IMG/VR virus record: IMGVR_UViG_3300037882_003354
Location: 248,001 to 312,000 of that record
Direction: 5' to 3' (one strand)
DNA: 64,000 nucleotides
Source of the DNA: a virus
A model generated the notes under the pieces. The model was not told the DNA's origin. It saw only the letters and a program-made list of their open reading frames with translations, and ran no database searches. The position numbers and the translations under genes were made by a program. This document shows positions 50,478 through 56,368 of this stretch, in pieces; the stretch's first letter is position 1, and every line of letters begins with the position of its first letter.

Positions 50478-50573
50478 AGTATTTTGCACGGCCATACCGG
50501 AACGCTCTTCTAAAGCGTAGTACCGTAATTGGAGTCAATGTGGGTTCGAGTCCCGCTGGCCGTACAAAATACT
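50478..50573 (+). repeat. Inverted repeat extending a tRNA-like acceptor stem
   Basis: Arms 50478-50494 and 50557-50573 pair over 17 positions with one C/A mismatch. The inner 7 bp are the acceptor stem of the tRNA-like element; the outer 9 bp lie outside it (AGTATTTTG / CAAAATACT). It is one of three such extended tRNA stems in the window. Confidence 0.85.
50488..50564 (+). tRNA. tRNA-Arg(UCU)-like gene without a normal D-arm
   Basis: Acceptor ACGGCCA/TGGCCGT, anticodon stem ACGCT/AGCGT with loop CTTCTAA (anticodon UCU), T-stem GTGGG/CCCGC and loop TTCGAGT are all clear. However, only 7 bases (TACCGGA) sit where the D-arm should be, and the variable region is 21 bases. Discriminator A; no encoded CCA. 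It may be a degenerate tRNA, a D-armless tRNA or a tRNA-like regulator. Confidence 0.6.
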
Positions 50574-50609
50574 TTCGAACAGCTGAATCAACACAATAAC
50601 CAACAAATC

Positions 50610-51389
50610 ATGAGTAGAAAACTAACCATCATAACTAGAACATGCGGCAGAGTATTTGCCATTCACGGAAGCCGATACATTGACCGAACCAAGGCCGAAA
50701 TTATCAACACCTGCCTCAGCAGTCTGGTCCACAGCATCAACCGGGTGCAAGGACATGAGATTGAGTTGTATGTGCTGGACGATCACAGTGACGATGCTGT
50801 GACGGCAGACATCAAGACCATATTGTCCAAGTGCAAATTTCCCACAGAGTTCATACCAGTTGTGGACGGCACTGGCGCCAGCCACACCTGTTTCAAGGTG
50901 TACGACCTGGTGGAAAAACACGCCACTGACCTCTGGTTGCACGTGGAGGATGATTATCTGCACGTGCCCGAATCCATTCAGGACATGATTGACACGGTGG
51001 ATCACTTGGAGGTCAATACTGGACGAATGATTGCCATCAATCCACACGATGATCCGCACCGCTACTCCAGCCAAATTTATGAAAGCATCCTGCTGTACGG
51101 CCCCGAGCGGCATTATCGCACGGTCAAACACAGCACATACACCTGCCTGGCCAGTCGTGCCATTTACGACACCTATCGAGATCTCTTCCAGGAATCGGCA
51201 GAGTGGATACTCAGACGTGGTGAAGACGAGCACATCAATCGGGTGTGGAGCAAGCCTGATGTCATGATGTTCAGCCCCATACCCAGTGTGGCCCTGCATT
51301 TGGCAGACGAAATGAGTCGAGATCCTTACCTGGACATTGACCAACTATGGAACAGTGTGCCTGAACTCTGGAGGACGGATCATGAGTAA
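50610..51389 (+). CDS. GT-A-type glycosyltransferase-like protein
   Basis: 259 residues from ATG 50610. The frame is open from 50529, but that would begin inside the tRNA-like element. The core has IELYVLDDHSDDAV and WLHVEDDYLHVPESI, the second a DxD-type metal and sugar-nucleotide site. Later HVxL-like RGEDEHINRVW may be the acceptor side. It opens a run of sugar genes. The substrate is unknown. Confidence 0.7.
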   Translation: MSRKLTIITRTCGRVFAIHGSRYIDRTKAEIINTCLSSLVHSINRVQGHEIELYVLDDHSDDAVTADIKTILSKCKFPTEFIPVVDGTGASHTCFKVYDLVEKHATDLWLHVEDDYLHVPESIQDMIDTVDHLEVNTGRMIAINPHDDPHRYSSQIYESILLYGPERHYRTVKHSTYTCLASRAIYDTYRDLFQESAEWILRRGEDEHINRVWSKPDVMMFSPIPSVALHLADEMSRDPYLDIDQLWNSVPELWRTDHE

Positions 51390-52206
51390 TCGAACATTTC
51401 TTCATGCTGGCACTTTTGGCGACACCATTTATGCCCTGAATGTCATCAAGTTACTGGGCGGCGGCGATCTTTACATCGAATTAAATGGCATGGATGCTCT
51501 GGCACGGAAAATGTGGGGCGGTGGTGATGCAGGGGATCACAGAGGCAGATACACTCAACAAGACATTGATTTTATCCTGCCCTTGCTTGAAAAACAAAGT
51601 TACATCAACCAGGTGAAGATCTGGAACGGGGAACACATAGACCATGATCTCAGGGATCACTATAAATTTTGGGCCAAGAGGGAGGGAAAAATAGAAAACT
51701 GGATGGGCAACCAAACAGAAACCTATGCAATCGCCTGCGGCTTGGACATACACCAGCACAGACAGGACCTCTTGATCAATCCCTGGTTGGACAACATTGA
51801 TCCGGTGTCAATTCCAGGTAAACCCATCATTCTCAATCGCACACATCGACACATCAGACGCGACACTTTCAACATGCAGTTGACTAATGATCAATGTGAT
51901 CACTGGATCAAGGAAGACAGTTTGCTGGACATGGCGGTGTTTGTGGGCGCTCCACAGGAGCATGCAGAATTTTGTGAACAATATGCATGTGATATCCAAT
52001 ACCGACCAGTGACTGACATGCTGGAAATGGCGCAGCTGATAAAAGGATCCGAACAGTTTATCGGAAACCAGAGCATGGCATTGAGCCTGGCCATAGCACT
52101 GGGTAAAACTTTTTGGTGTGAAATTCGGGTGGATTACGAAGATATAAAAACACCACACGGATATGGCGACGTCTGGTTCCCCAGGGCCAATGGTCATTAT
52201 TTTTAA
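51382..52206 (+). CDS. GT-B glycosyltransferase, heptosyltransferase-like
   Basis: 274 residues from ATG 51382, preceded by GGAGGACGG and overlapping the previous stop by 8 bases. HAGTFGDTIYALNVIKLLGG at the N-terminus resembles the GDTI-type phosphate loop of GT9 heptosyltransferases, and the C-terminal LIKGSEQFIGNQSMALSLAIALGK resembles their donor site. It could use ADP-heptose from the phage kinase/nucleotidyltransferase pair (inference). Confidence 0.65.
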   Translation: MSNRTFLHAGTFGDTIYALNVIKLLGGGDLYIELNGMDALARKMWGGGDAGDHRGRYTQQDIDFILPLLEKQSYINQVKIWNGEHIDHDLRDHYKFWAKREGKIENWMGNQTETYAIACGLDIHQHRQDLLINPWLDNIDPVSIPGKPIILNRTHRHIRRDTFNMQLTNDQCDHWIKEDSLLDMAVFVGAPQEHAEFCEQYACDIQYRPVTDMLEMAQLIKGSEQFIGNQSMALSLAIALGKTFWCEIRVDYEDIKTPHGYGDVWFPRANGHYF

Positions 52207-52229
52207 CAGTGATTGATAAAAGGATTAAC

Positions 52230-53072
52230 ATGAGCAAGAATTTAGTTTTAGGAGCCGCTTTCGGCTATGGCGTGGAAAAAGTCAAACCATTCGTTCTGTC
52301 ACTGCGCAGACACTATGATGGTATCATTGTGTTTGTGGTTGAGCATGTGACTGATGAATTGGCTGAATTTTATCAGGAGCATGACATTTACACCTGTGTG
52401 CCCGAAGGTCCAGTCAATCGCGGATATGCCAATGTTGATAGATTCAGGTATTATCTGGACTGCCTGGAAAACTTTGACGACATTGACAACGTCATGCTGA
52501 CCGACATTCGTGATGTGGTGTTTCAAAGCAATCCATTTGATCACTATCCCAAACACGATATTGAATTATTTGCTGAACCGGAAGTGTTTGGCAAGTGCAA
52601 TCATAATGGTCCTTGGTATTCAGGATTATACGGTGCACAGCAGCTGGACAAGATCAAAGATGAATACGTGCTGTGTGCTGGCACCACCCTGGGCAAGTTT
52701 GACACCATGGTGCAATACATCACAGTTTTGATTGAAGAAATTGCCAAGTTGGAACAGGCAGGCCTGGCACATGGCACCTGCGATCAGGCTGTGCACAATC
52801 ACATTGTTTATACCGGAAGGTTTTCTGATTACCGAATCAATCATAACGGTCAAGGCCTGGTGGCCACCATGCACCATAGCAAGACACTGACATTCGATCG
52901 ACAGGGACGCATGTTAAATCATGACGGCTCGCCCACACCAGTGGTGCATCAATATGATCGGTGTGGTGCCATGAGTGTGGTTTTTCTTAAAAACGCGCTG
53001 GGGCTGACAGGCAAGGGCATTCGAACAGCCGCGGAGTATGCCGCAAATAATTTTTTCGAACATGATTTGTAA
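52230..53072 (+). CDS. Glycosyltransferase-like protein
   Basis: 280 residues from ATG 52230, preceded by AAAGGA. The pattern KNLVLGAAFGYGVEKVKPFVLSLRRHYDG, then VMLTDIRDVVFQSNPFDHYP is shared with the C-terminal half of the 550-residue protein at 56369-58021 (KNLVLGIALGYGVDEIKNF, STDIRDVIFQKDPF). The LTDIRDVVF segment may carry the metal-binding acids of a GT-A fold. Family unassigned. It is coupled to the next gene by one base. Confidence 0.7.
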   Translation: MSKNLVLGAAFGYGVEKVKPFVLSLRRHYDGIIVFVVEHVTDELAEFYQEHDIYTCVPEGPVNRGYANVDRFRYYLDCLENFDDIDNVMLTDIRDVVFQSNPFDHYPKHDIELFAEPEVFGKCNHNGPWYSGLYGAQQLDKIKDEYVLCAGTTLGKFDTMVQYITVLIEEIAKLEQAGLAHGTCDQAVHNHIVYTGRFSDYRINHNGQGLVATMHHSKTLTFDRQGRMLNHDGSPTPVVHQYDRCGAMSVVFLKNALGLTGKGIRTAAEYAANNFFEHDL

Positions 53073-53650
53073 TGATACATGTTATCGCCACATCAGCCAA
53101 CATAGAAAATAATTATGCTGTCAGGAAGCAGCAGTATCTAACCGGACTGTGTAGTATTATTTCAAATTATAAAATCAATCCTTACATCATAGAAACTTGC
53201 AGTCCAACAAACTACCTAGCTGAACATTTTGTTGGACATAGCAATTACTCGGAAAACAAAGGAATTAGTGAATTTATCAATATCGATAACTTTTTTAAGA
53301 ACACTGATTTAAAATTGGAAGATGACGATGTTATTATTAAAACTTCTCTGAGATACGAGATCGTCTCTCCACATTTACTAGATGTAATCAAATCTAATGA
53401 TCACGAAGTATACTGTAAATCTTCATCGGACATTTATGGACCTCAAGACACCGGTGTGCATTGTTTTTTATTTGCCATGAAATATAAATGTTGGAAAAAC
53501 TTTTTAAATACATTCGATAGACATGTGCACCGTGATCAACCCATAGAGGGTCAATTGGCAGATTACTTCAAAAAAACAGATACTAAATATCTGGATAAAC
53601 TGGGCATACTAGCAAATCCAGCCAATCATAACAAAATTTACACAGTATAA
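53072..53650 (+). CDS. Putative sugar-processing protein, unknown family
   Basis: 192 residues. The start ATG overlaps the previous stop. Content is alpha/beta (HVIATSANIENNYAVRKQQYLTGLCSII) with acidic LKLEDDDVIIKTSLRYEI and YGPQDTGVHCFLFAMKY. It resembles capsular or lipid-A type glycosyltransferases only loosely. Base composition is more AT-rich than the neighbours. Position in the sugar cluster suggests a related role. Confidence 0.55.
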   Translation: MIHVIATSANIENNYAVRKQQYLTGLCSIISNYKINPYIIETCSPTNYLAEHFVGHSNYSENKGISEFINIDNFFKNTDLKLEDDDVIIKTSLRYEIVSPHLLDVIKSNDHEVYCKSSSDIYGPQDTGVHCFLFAMKYKCWKNFLNTFDRHVHRDQPIEGQLADYFKKTDTKYLDKLGILANPANHNKIYTV

Positions 53651-53658
53651 AGGCAAAC

Positions 53659-54198
53659 ATGTCACATCAAGCACAAATAGATTATTGTCTCTGGGTAAAG
53701 AACAAATTCCCAGAATTTTTTAAAAACACACGAGTGGTTGATTTCGGGTCCTTGGACATCAACGGCAGCAACCGGCGTTTCTTTGACAATTGTGAGTACA
53801 CTGGTTTAGACATTGGTGCTGGCAACAATGTGGACATTGTCACCAGGGCACACGAATATCATGCCCCGGATGCACACTACGATGTGGTGGTTTCTACAGA
53901 AATGTTTGAACATGACAAATACCTGCATCTCAGTCTGCCCAACATGGTCAGGGTACTGAGACCCGGCGGCCTGTTTTTCTGGACATGTGCAACCACAGGC
54001 AGGCATGAGCATGGGACTAGGAGAACAGAACCTTCTGCATCTCCGTTCACATCGCAAGCAGACGATGGCTGGGATGACTTCTACGAAAATGTAGACCAAG
54101 CCAAGGTCAGACAAATATTAGACATCGATGCTCTGTTCAGCGAGTATGCATTTGATGTTCTGGGATATGACATCAGATTTTATGGAATAAAAAAATAA
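53659..54198 (+). CDS. SAM-dependent methyltransferase
   Basis: 179 residues. Motif I is VVDFGSLDINGSNRR (about residue 26-40), motif II is TGLDIGAGNNVDIV, and motif IV-V are YDVVVSTEMFEHD and VLRPGGLFFWTCATTG. This matches methyltransferase_11-type enzymes. Substrate unknown; it closes the first sugar cluster, so a sugar O-methyltransferase is plausible. AAAGG precedes the ATG. Confidence 0.8.
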   Translation: MSHQAQIDYCLWVKNKFPEFFKNTRVVDFGSLDINGSNRRFFDNCEYTGLDIGAGNNVDIVTRAHEYHAPDAHYDVVVSTEMFEHDKYLHLSLPNMVRVLRPGGLFFWTCATTGRHEHGTRRTEPSASPFTSQADDGWDDFYENVDQAKVRQILDIDALFSEYAFDVLGYDIRFYGIKK

Positions 54199-54209
54199 TC
54201 AAAAAGCAG

Positions 54210-54238
54210 TCGACAGCGGCAGCAGCCGACTGTATACT
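54210..54238 (+). promoter_or_regulatory. Sigma70-like promoter of the tRNA cluster
   Basis: TCGACA (54210-54215), 17 bases, TATACT (54233-54238). The -35 has one mismatch. A hairpin (CAGTCG/CGACTG, 54208-54231) spans the spacer. It precedes the tRNA-Asn gene by about 38 bases. Confidence 0.55.
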
Positions 54239-54259
54239 ATACGTCATAGTATTGAAACA

Positions 54260-54363
54260 AATTAGTGTGTTATACTCTCCAGTAGCTCAGCGGTAGTAGC
54301 ATTTGACTGTTAATCAAAGGGTCCGTGGTTCGATCCCACGCTGGAGAGCATAACACATTAATT
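54260..54363 (+). repeat. Inverted repeat extending the tRNA-Asn acceptor stem
   Basis: Arms 54260-54282 and 54341-54363 pair over 23 positions with one A/C mismatch and one G-T pair. The inner 8 bp include the acceptor stem; the outer 14 bp lie outside the mature tRNA. The 3' arm ends 3 bases before tRNA-Ala. Confidence 0.85.
54276..54348 (+). tRNA. tRNA-Asn(GUU)
   Basis: Acceptor TCTCCAG/CTGGAGA, anticodon stem TTTGA/TCAAA, loop CTGTTAA (anticodon GUU), T-stem CGTGG/CCACG with TTCGATC. Discriminator G fits Asn. No encoded CCA: CATAAC follows. The acceptor stem continues outward as part of a long inverted repeat. Confidence 0.9.
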
Positions 54364-54366
54364 CAT

Positions 54367-54442
54367 GGGCTGTGATTGAGCTGGGGTTCTTGGCTGCTTT
54401 GCAAGCAGTTATCGGTGGGTTCGATTCCCACACGGTCCACCA
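54367..54442 (+). tRNA. tRNA-Ala(UGC)
   Basis: Acceptor GGGCTGT/ACGGTCC with the G3-U70 pair that marks Ala, anticodon loop TTTGCAA (UGC), T-stem GTGGG/CCCAC, discriminator A and encoded CCA. The D-arm is poorly paired. Confidence 0.85.
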
Positions 54443-54452
54443 AAATGATAAA

Positions 54453-54540
54453 GGAAGATTGGCAGAGTGGCCGATTGCGTCAGTCTTGAAAACTGAAGAC
54501 CCCAACGGGTCCGTGAGTTCGAATCTCACATCTTCCTCCA
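54453..54540 (+). tRNA. tRNA-Ser(UGA)
   Basis: Acceptor GGAAGAT/ATCTTCC, anticodon stem TCAGT/ACTGA, loop CTTGAAA (UGA), long variable arm (GACCCCAACGGGTC) typical of Ser, T-stem GTGAG/CTCAC, encoded CCA. Discriminator is U rather than G. Confidence 0.88.
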
Positions 54541-54542
54541 AG

Positions 54543-54571
54543 TTGACATGAGCAGCGACCGGCTGTACAAT
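54543..54571 (+). promoter_or_regulatory. Sigma70 promoter for tRNA-Lys
   Basis: TTGACA (54543-54548), 17 bases, TACAAT (54566-54571). The -35 is exact. The mature tRNA-Lys would begin only 8 bases after the -10 box. Confidence 0.65.
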
Positions 54572-54579
54572 CAGATCAT

Positions 54580-54655
54580 GGGACGATAGCTCAGTTGGTA
54601 GAGCAGTAGACTTTTAATTTATTGGCCGTGGGATCGTGCCCCACTCGTCCCACCA
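54580..54655 (+). tRNA. tRNA-Lys(UUU)
   Basis: Acceptor GGGACGA/TCGTCCC, D-arm GCTC/GAGC, anticodon loop CTTTTAA (UUU), T-stem GTGGG/CCCAC and encoded CCA. The T-loop reads ATCGTGC rather than TTCGANN, and the anticodon stem has two G-U pairs. A structured RNA follows 5 bases later. Confidence 0.82.
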
Positions 54656-54660
54656 TATTA

Positions 54661-55010
54661 AAACACATTCAACGGCAACCGGGATACCTAGCAACTGGAC
54701 GCAGGGGCTATCCAAATAGTAGGGCACTACAGCCGAAAGCTAGGACTAGAGTGTGTTTCCATATGGTGGATTAATTGTGTTGTCATGGAAAATGGCTGTG
54801 TTCACCAGCCCAGTGTTAAGAGATCAATTGGGGGAGTGCCGGCTTCGATCATGATCATAGATCATGGTTCAACCCAATCTCAACGGAGACGACGAATCCT
54901 GGACCACACAGTCCGGGCAATAAGCGTCCGGGGAAAGAAAAAATATTTCCATCCCACAAACGACAGCAGGGCGATTGCTGTTCATAATATGACAACACAA
55001 TTAATCCACC
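54661..55010 (+). ncRNA. Candidate structured RNA between tRNA-Lys and tRNA-Ser
   Basis: No credible protein gene lies here. Domain I (54661-54758) closes with a 10-bp stem (54661-54670 / 54749-54758). It contains CCTAGC/GCTAGG, GTAG/CTAC and GGCT/AGCC helices. Domain II (54765-55010) closes with a perfect 22-bp stem (54765-54786 / 54989-55010). Inside are five hairpins: 54794-54810, 54820-54881 with a nested 54850-54866, 54898-54917, 54932-54950 and 54963-54981. It resembles no RNA I can name with certainty; motifs of tmRNA or RNase P appear only in fragments. It could be an unknown phage RNA of the kind often found near tRNAs. Confidence 0.65.
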
Positions 55011-55025
55011 TGGCAAGATACACGT

Positions 55026-55033
55026 TATAAATA
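55026..55033 (+). promoter_or_regulatory. TATAAATA late-type box
   Basis: Exact TATAAATA on the plus strand, 21 bases before tRNA-Ser(GCU). It is just after the large stem of the structured RNA. Whether late sigma reads tRNAs here is unknown. Confidence 0.5.
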
Positions 55034-55053
55034 CACGTGAAGAACAATGAACT

Positions 55054-55141
55054 GGATAGTTGGCCGAGTGGTTAAGGCAACGGTTTGCTAAACCGTCGCT
55101 CCGAAAGGGGCGCATAGGTTCGAATCCTATACTATCCGCCA
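55054..55141 (+). tRNA. tRNA-Ser(GCU)
   Basis: Acceptor GGATAGT/ACTATCC, anticodon stem ACGGT/ACCGT, loop TTGCTAA (GCU), long variable arm (CGCTCCGAAAGGGGCG), T-stem ATAGG/CCTAT, discriminator G, encoded CCA. Confidence 0.92.
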
Positions 55142-55151
55142 AATTTATCCT

Positions 55152-55227
55152 GGGTCCTTAACTCAGCCGGTAGAGTGTCTGCCTTAAAGGCAGAATGTCG
55201 TCAGTTCGAACCTGGCAGGACCCACCA
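55152..55227 (+). tRNA. tRNA with UAA anticodon on a class I body
   Basis: Acceptor GGGTCCT/AGGACCC, D-stem ACTC/GAGT, anticodon stem TCTGC/GCAGA, loop CTTAAAG (anticodon UAA, reads UUA-Leu), T-stem GTCAG/CTGGC, A73, CCA. The variable loop is short (ATGTC), whereas Leu tRNAs have a long arm. The body resembles tRNA-Lys. Charging identity is therefore unclear. Confidence 0.85.
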
Positions 55228-55233
55228 ACACAT

Positions 55234-55315
55234 GCATCAGTGTCAGATTGGGAATGAAGCGGTCTGCAAAACCGCTCCGAAAGGGAAGTAGGTTCGATTC
55301 CTACCTGATGCTCCA
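55234..55315 (+). tRNA. tRNA-Cys(GCA)
   Basis: Acceptor GCATCAG/CTGATGC, anticodon stem GCGGT/ACCGC, loop CTGCAAA (GCA), T-stem GTAGG/CCTAC, discriminator U as expected for Cys, encoded CCA. The variable region is longer than usual (TCCGAAAGGGAA). Confidence 0.85.
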
Positions 55316-55338
55316 ATTAATTTTACCACTTGCCACTG

Positions 55339-55367
55339 TTGACGCATAACTAAGATATGTATACACT
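55339..55367 (+). promoter_or_regulatory. Sigma70-like promoter for the odd tRNA
   Basis: TTGACG (55339-55344), 17 bases, TACACT (55362-55367), a weaker match. It precedes the unusual tRNA at 55374 and could also read into the GT17 genes. Confidence 0.5.
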
Positions 55368-55373
55368 TTATTC

Positions 55374-55484
55374 ACGGTTGTGAGTGGAATTGGCAGACCT
55401 CCAAAAGAATCGTTGTATGATTTGAGGGATGGGGCAGAGTTATAAACATCGCCTTTGTAGGTTCGAGACCTACCAACCGTACCA
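55374..55484 (+). tRNA. Aberrant 111-nt tRNA-like gene
   Basis: Acceptor ACGGTTG/CAACCGT, T-stem GTAGG/CCTAC with TTCGAGA, A73 and CCA are canonical. The D-arm (AGTGGAATTGGCAGACC) looks Leu-like. The middle is not: a GAATC/GATTT stem with loop GTTGTAT suggests anticodon UGU, an extra bulged helix (CTC/GAG) flanks it, and the variable region is about 33 bases with its own stem. It could be a degenerate tRNA or one with a small insertion. Confidence 0.55.
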
Positions 55485-55527
55485 AAAATAAAAATAATAA
55501 TAATAACAATAACAACATATATCATTT

Positions 55528-56349
55528 ATGATCATAGATTGCTTTACATTTTTTAACGAGCTGGATGTGCTGGAGGGTAGATTGGAATATCTGTATGACA
55601 CAGTGGATTATTTTGTCATTGTGGAAGCCGATATAACACACAGTGGTGCTGCCAAGCCCATGCAATATGCAGAAAACATGCGTCGGTACCACAAGTATTC
55701 AAAGAAAATATTGTACATGCCCGTGTCCATTGATCCCAGTCAGTACAATCTTGATTACCGGCCTGCGACATTTGAACCCACTGCACCACAATGGAGTGTG
55801 GAAAATCTGCAAAGGAATCACATAGCCAAGGCCTTGGCGCTGTTTCCTGATGATGCCATGGTGGGCATAAGTGATGCGGATGAAATCCCCAGCAAATCAG
55901 CCATTGAACTGGCCAAGTACATCCTGGGTTCTGAAACAGAGGCCTGCTGTCTGGAGCAAGAGATGTTTTATTATAATTTCCGCCAGCAGGCCACCATTGG
56001 ATGGATACCTGGTGCCCTGGTCACCAACCGATTTGCCAAGCAAGTGTCTCCGCAGGGAGTTAGAAATCAAGCCATGTGGGGTCAGTTAACTCGAATTCCA
56101 CAGGGTGGCTGGCACCTGAGCTATTGGGGATCGCCTGAAGACATTTCGTATAAAATTAAAAATTTTGCACATCAAGAACTAAACAATGCTGAATTCACTA
56201 ACATTGATAACATTCAACAACGTATAGCAACAGGGCGAGACCCGTTCGACCGTGCACCTATGGTGCATGTGGATCCCATGAGTTTGCCCAAATTGCCACA
56301 CGAAGTGGTTGGTATTTTTGGCAAAGATTTTAAAAATTTTACACGCTGA
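55528..56349 (+). CDS. GT17-family glycosyltransferase
   Basis: 273 residues. MIIDCFTFFNELDVLEGRLEYLYDTVDYFVIVEADITHSG and ENLQRNHIAKAL, then GISDADEIPS are GT17 hallmarks (beta-1,4-mannosyl-glycoprotein GlcNAc transferase type). DADE is the likely metal and nucleotide site. The next gene begins with a near copy of its first 35 codons, so this is a recent tandem duplicate. No strong ribosome site precedes the ATG; AT-rich microsatellite-like sequence does. Confidence 0.85.
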   Translation: MIIDCFTFFNELDVLEGRLEYLYDTVDYFVIVEADITHSGAAKPMQYAENMRRYHKYSKKILYMPVSIDPSQYNLDYRPATFEPTAPQWSVENLQRNHIAKALALFPDDAMVGISDADEIPSKSAIELAKYILGSETEACCLEQEMFYYNFRQQATIGWIPGALVTNRFAKQVSPQGVRNQAMWGQLTRIPQGGWHLSYWGSPEDISYKIKNFAHQELNNAEFTNIDNIQQRIATGRDPFDRAPMVHVDPMSLPKLPHEVVGIFGKDFKNFTR

Positions 56350-56368
56350 CACCTGGAGTAATTAACAC

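Noticed and set aside
50529-50609. Upstream start for the glycosyltransferase at 50610
   Set aside because: It would begin inside the tRNA-like element; the ATG at 50610 gives the GT-type start.
54830-54849. tmRNA-like start (GGGG...GG-x-TTCGA)
   Set aside because: No matching tRNA-like 3' half with CCA or tag-coding frame was found, so a tmRNA call is not supported.
54898-54920. RNase P-like AGTCCGGGC
   Set aside because: The other conserved RNase P regions are not seen and the motif sits in a simple hairpin.
54785-55030. Plus-strand open frame of 81 codons within the tRNA cluster
   Set aside because: It covers the structured RNA region, has no homology-like features, and the RNA pairing explains the sequence better.
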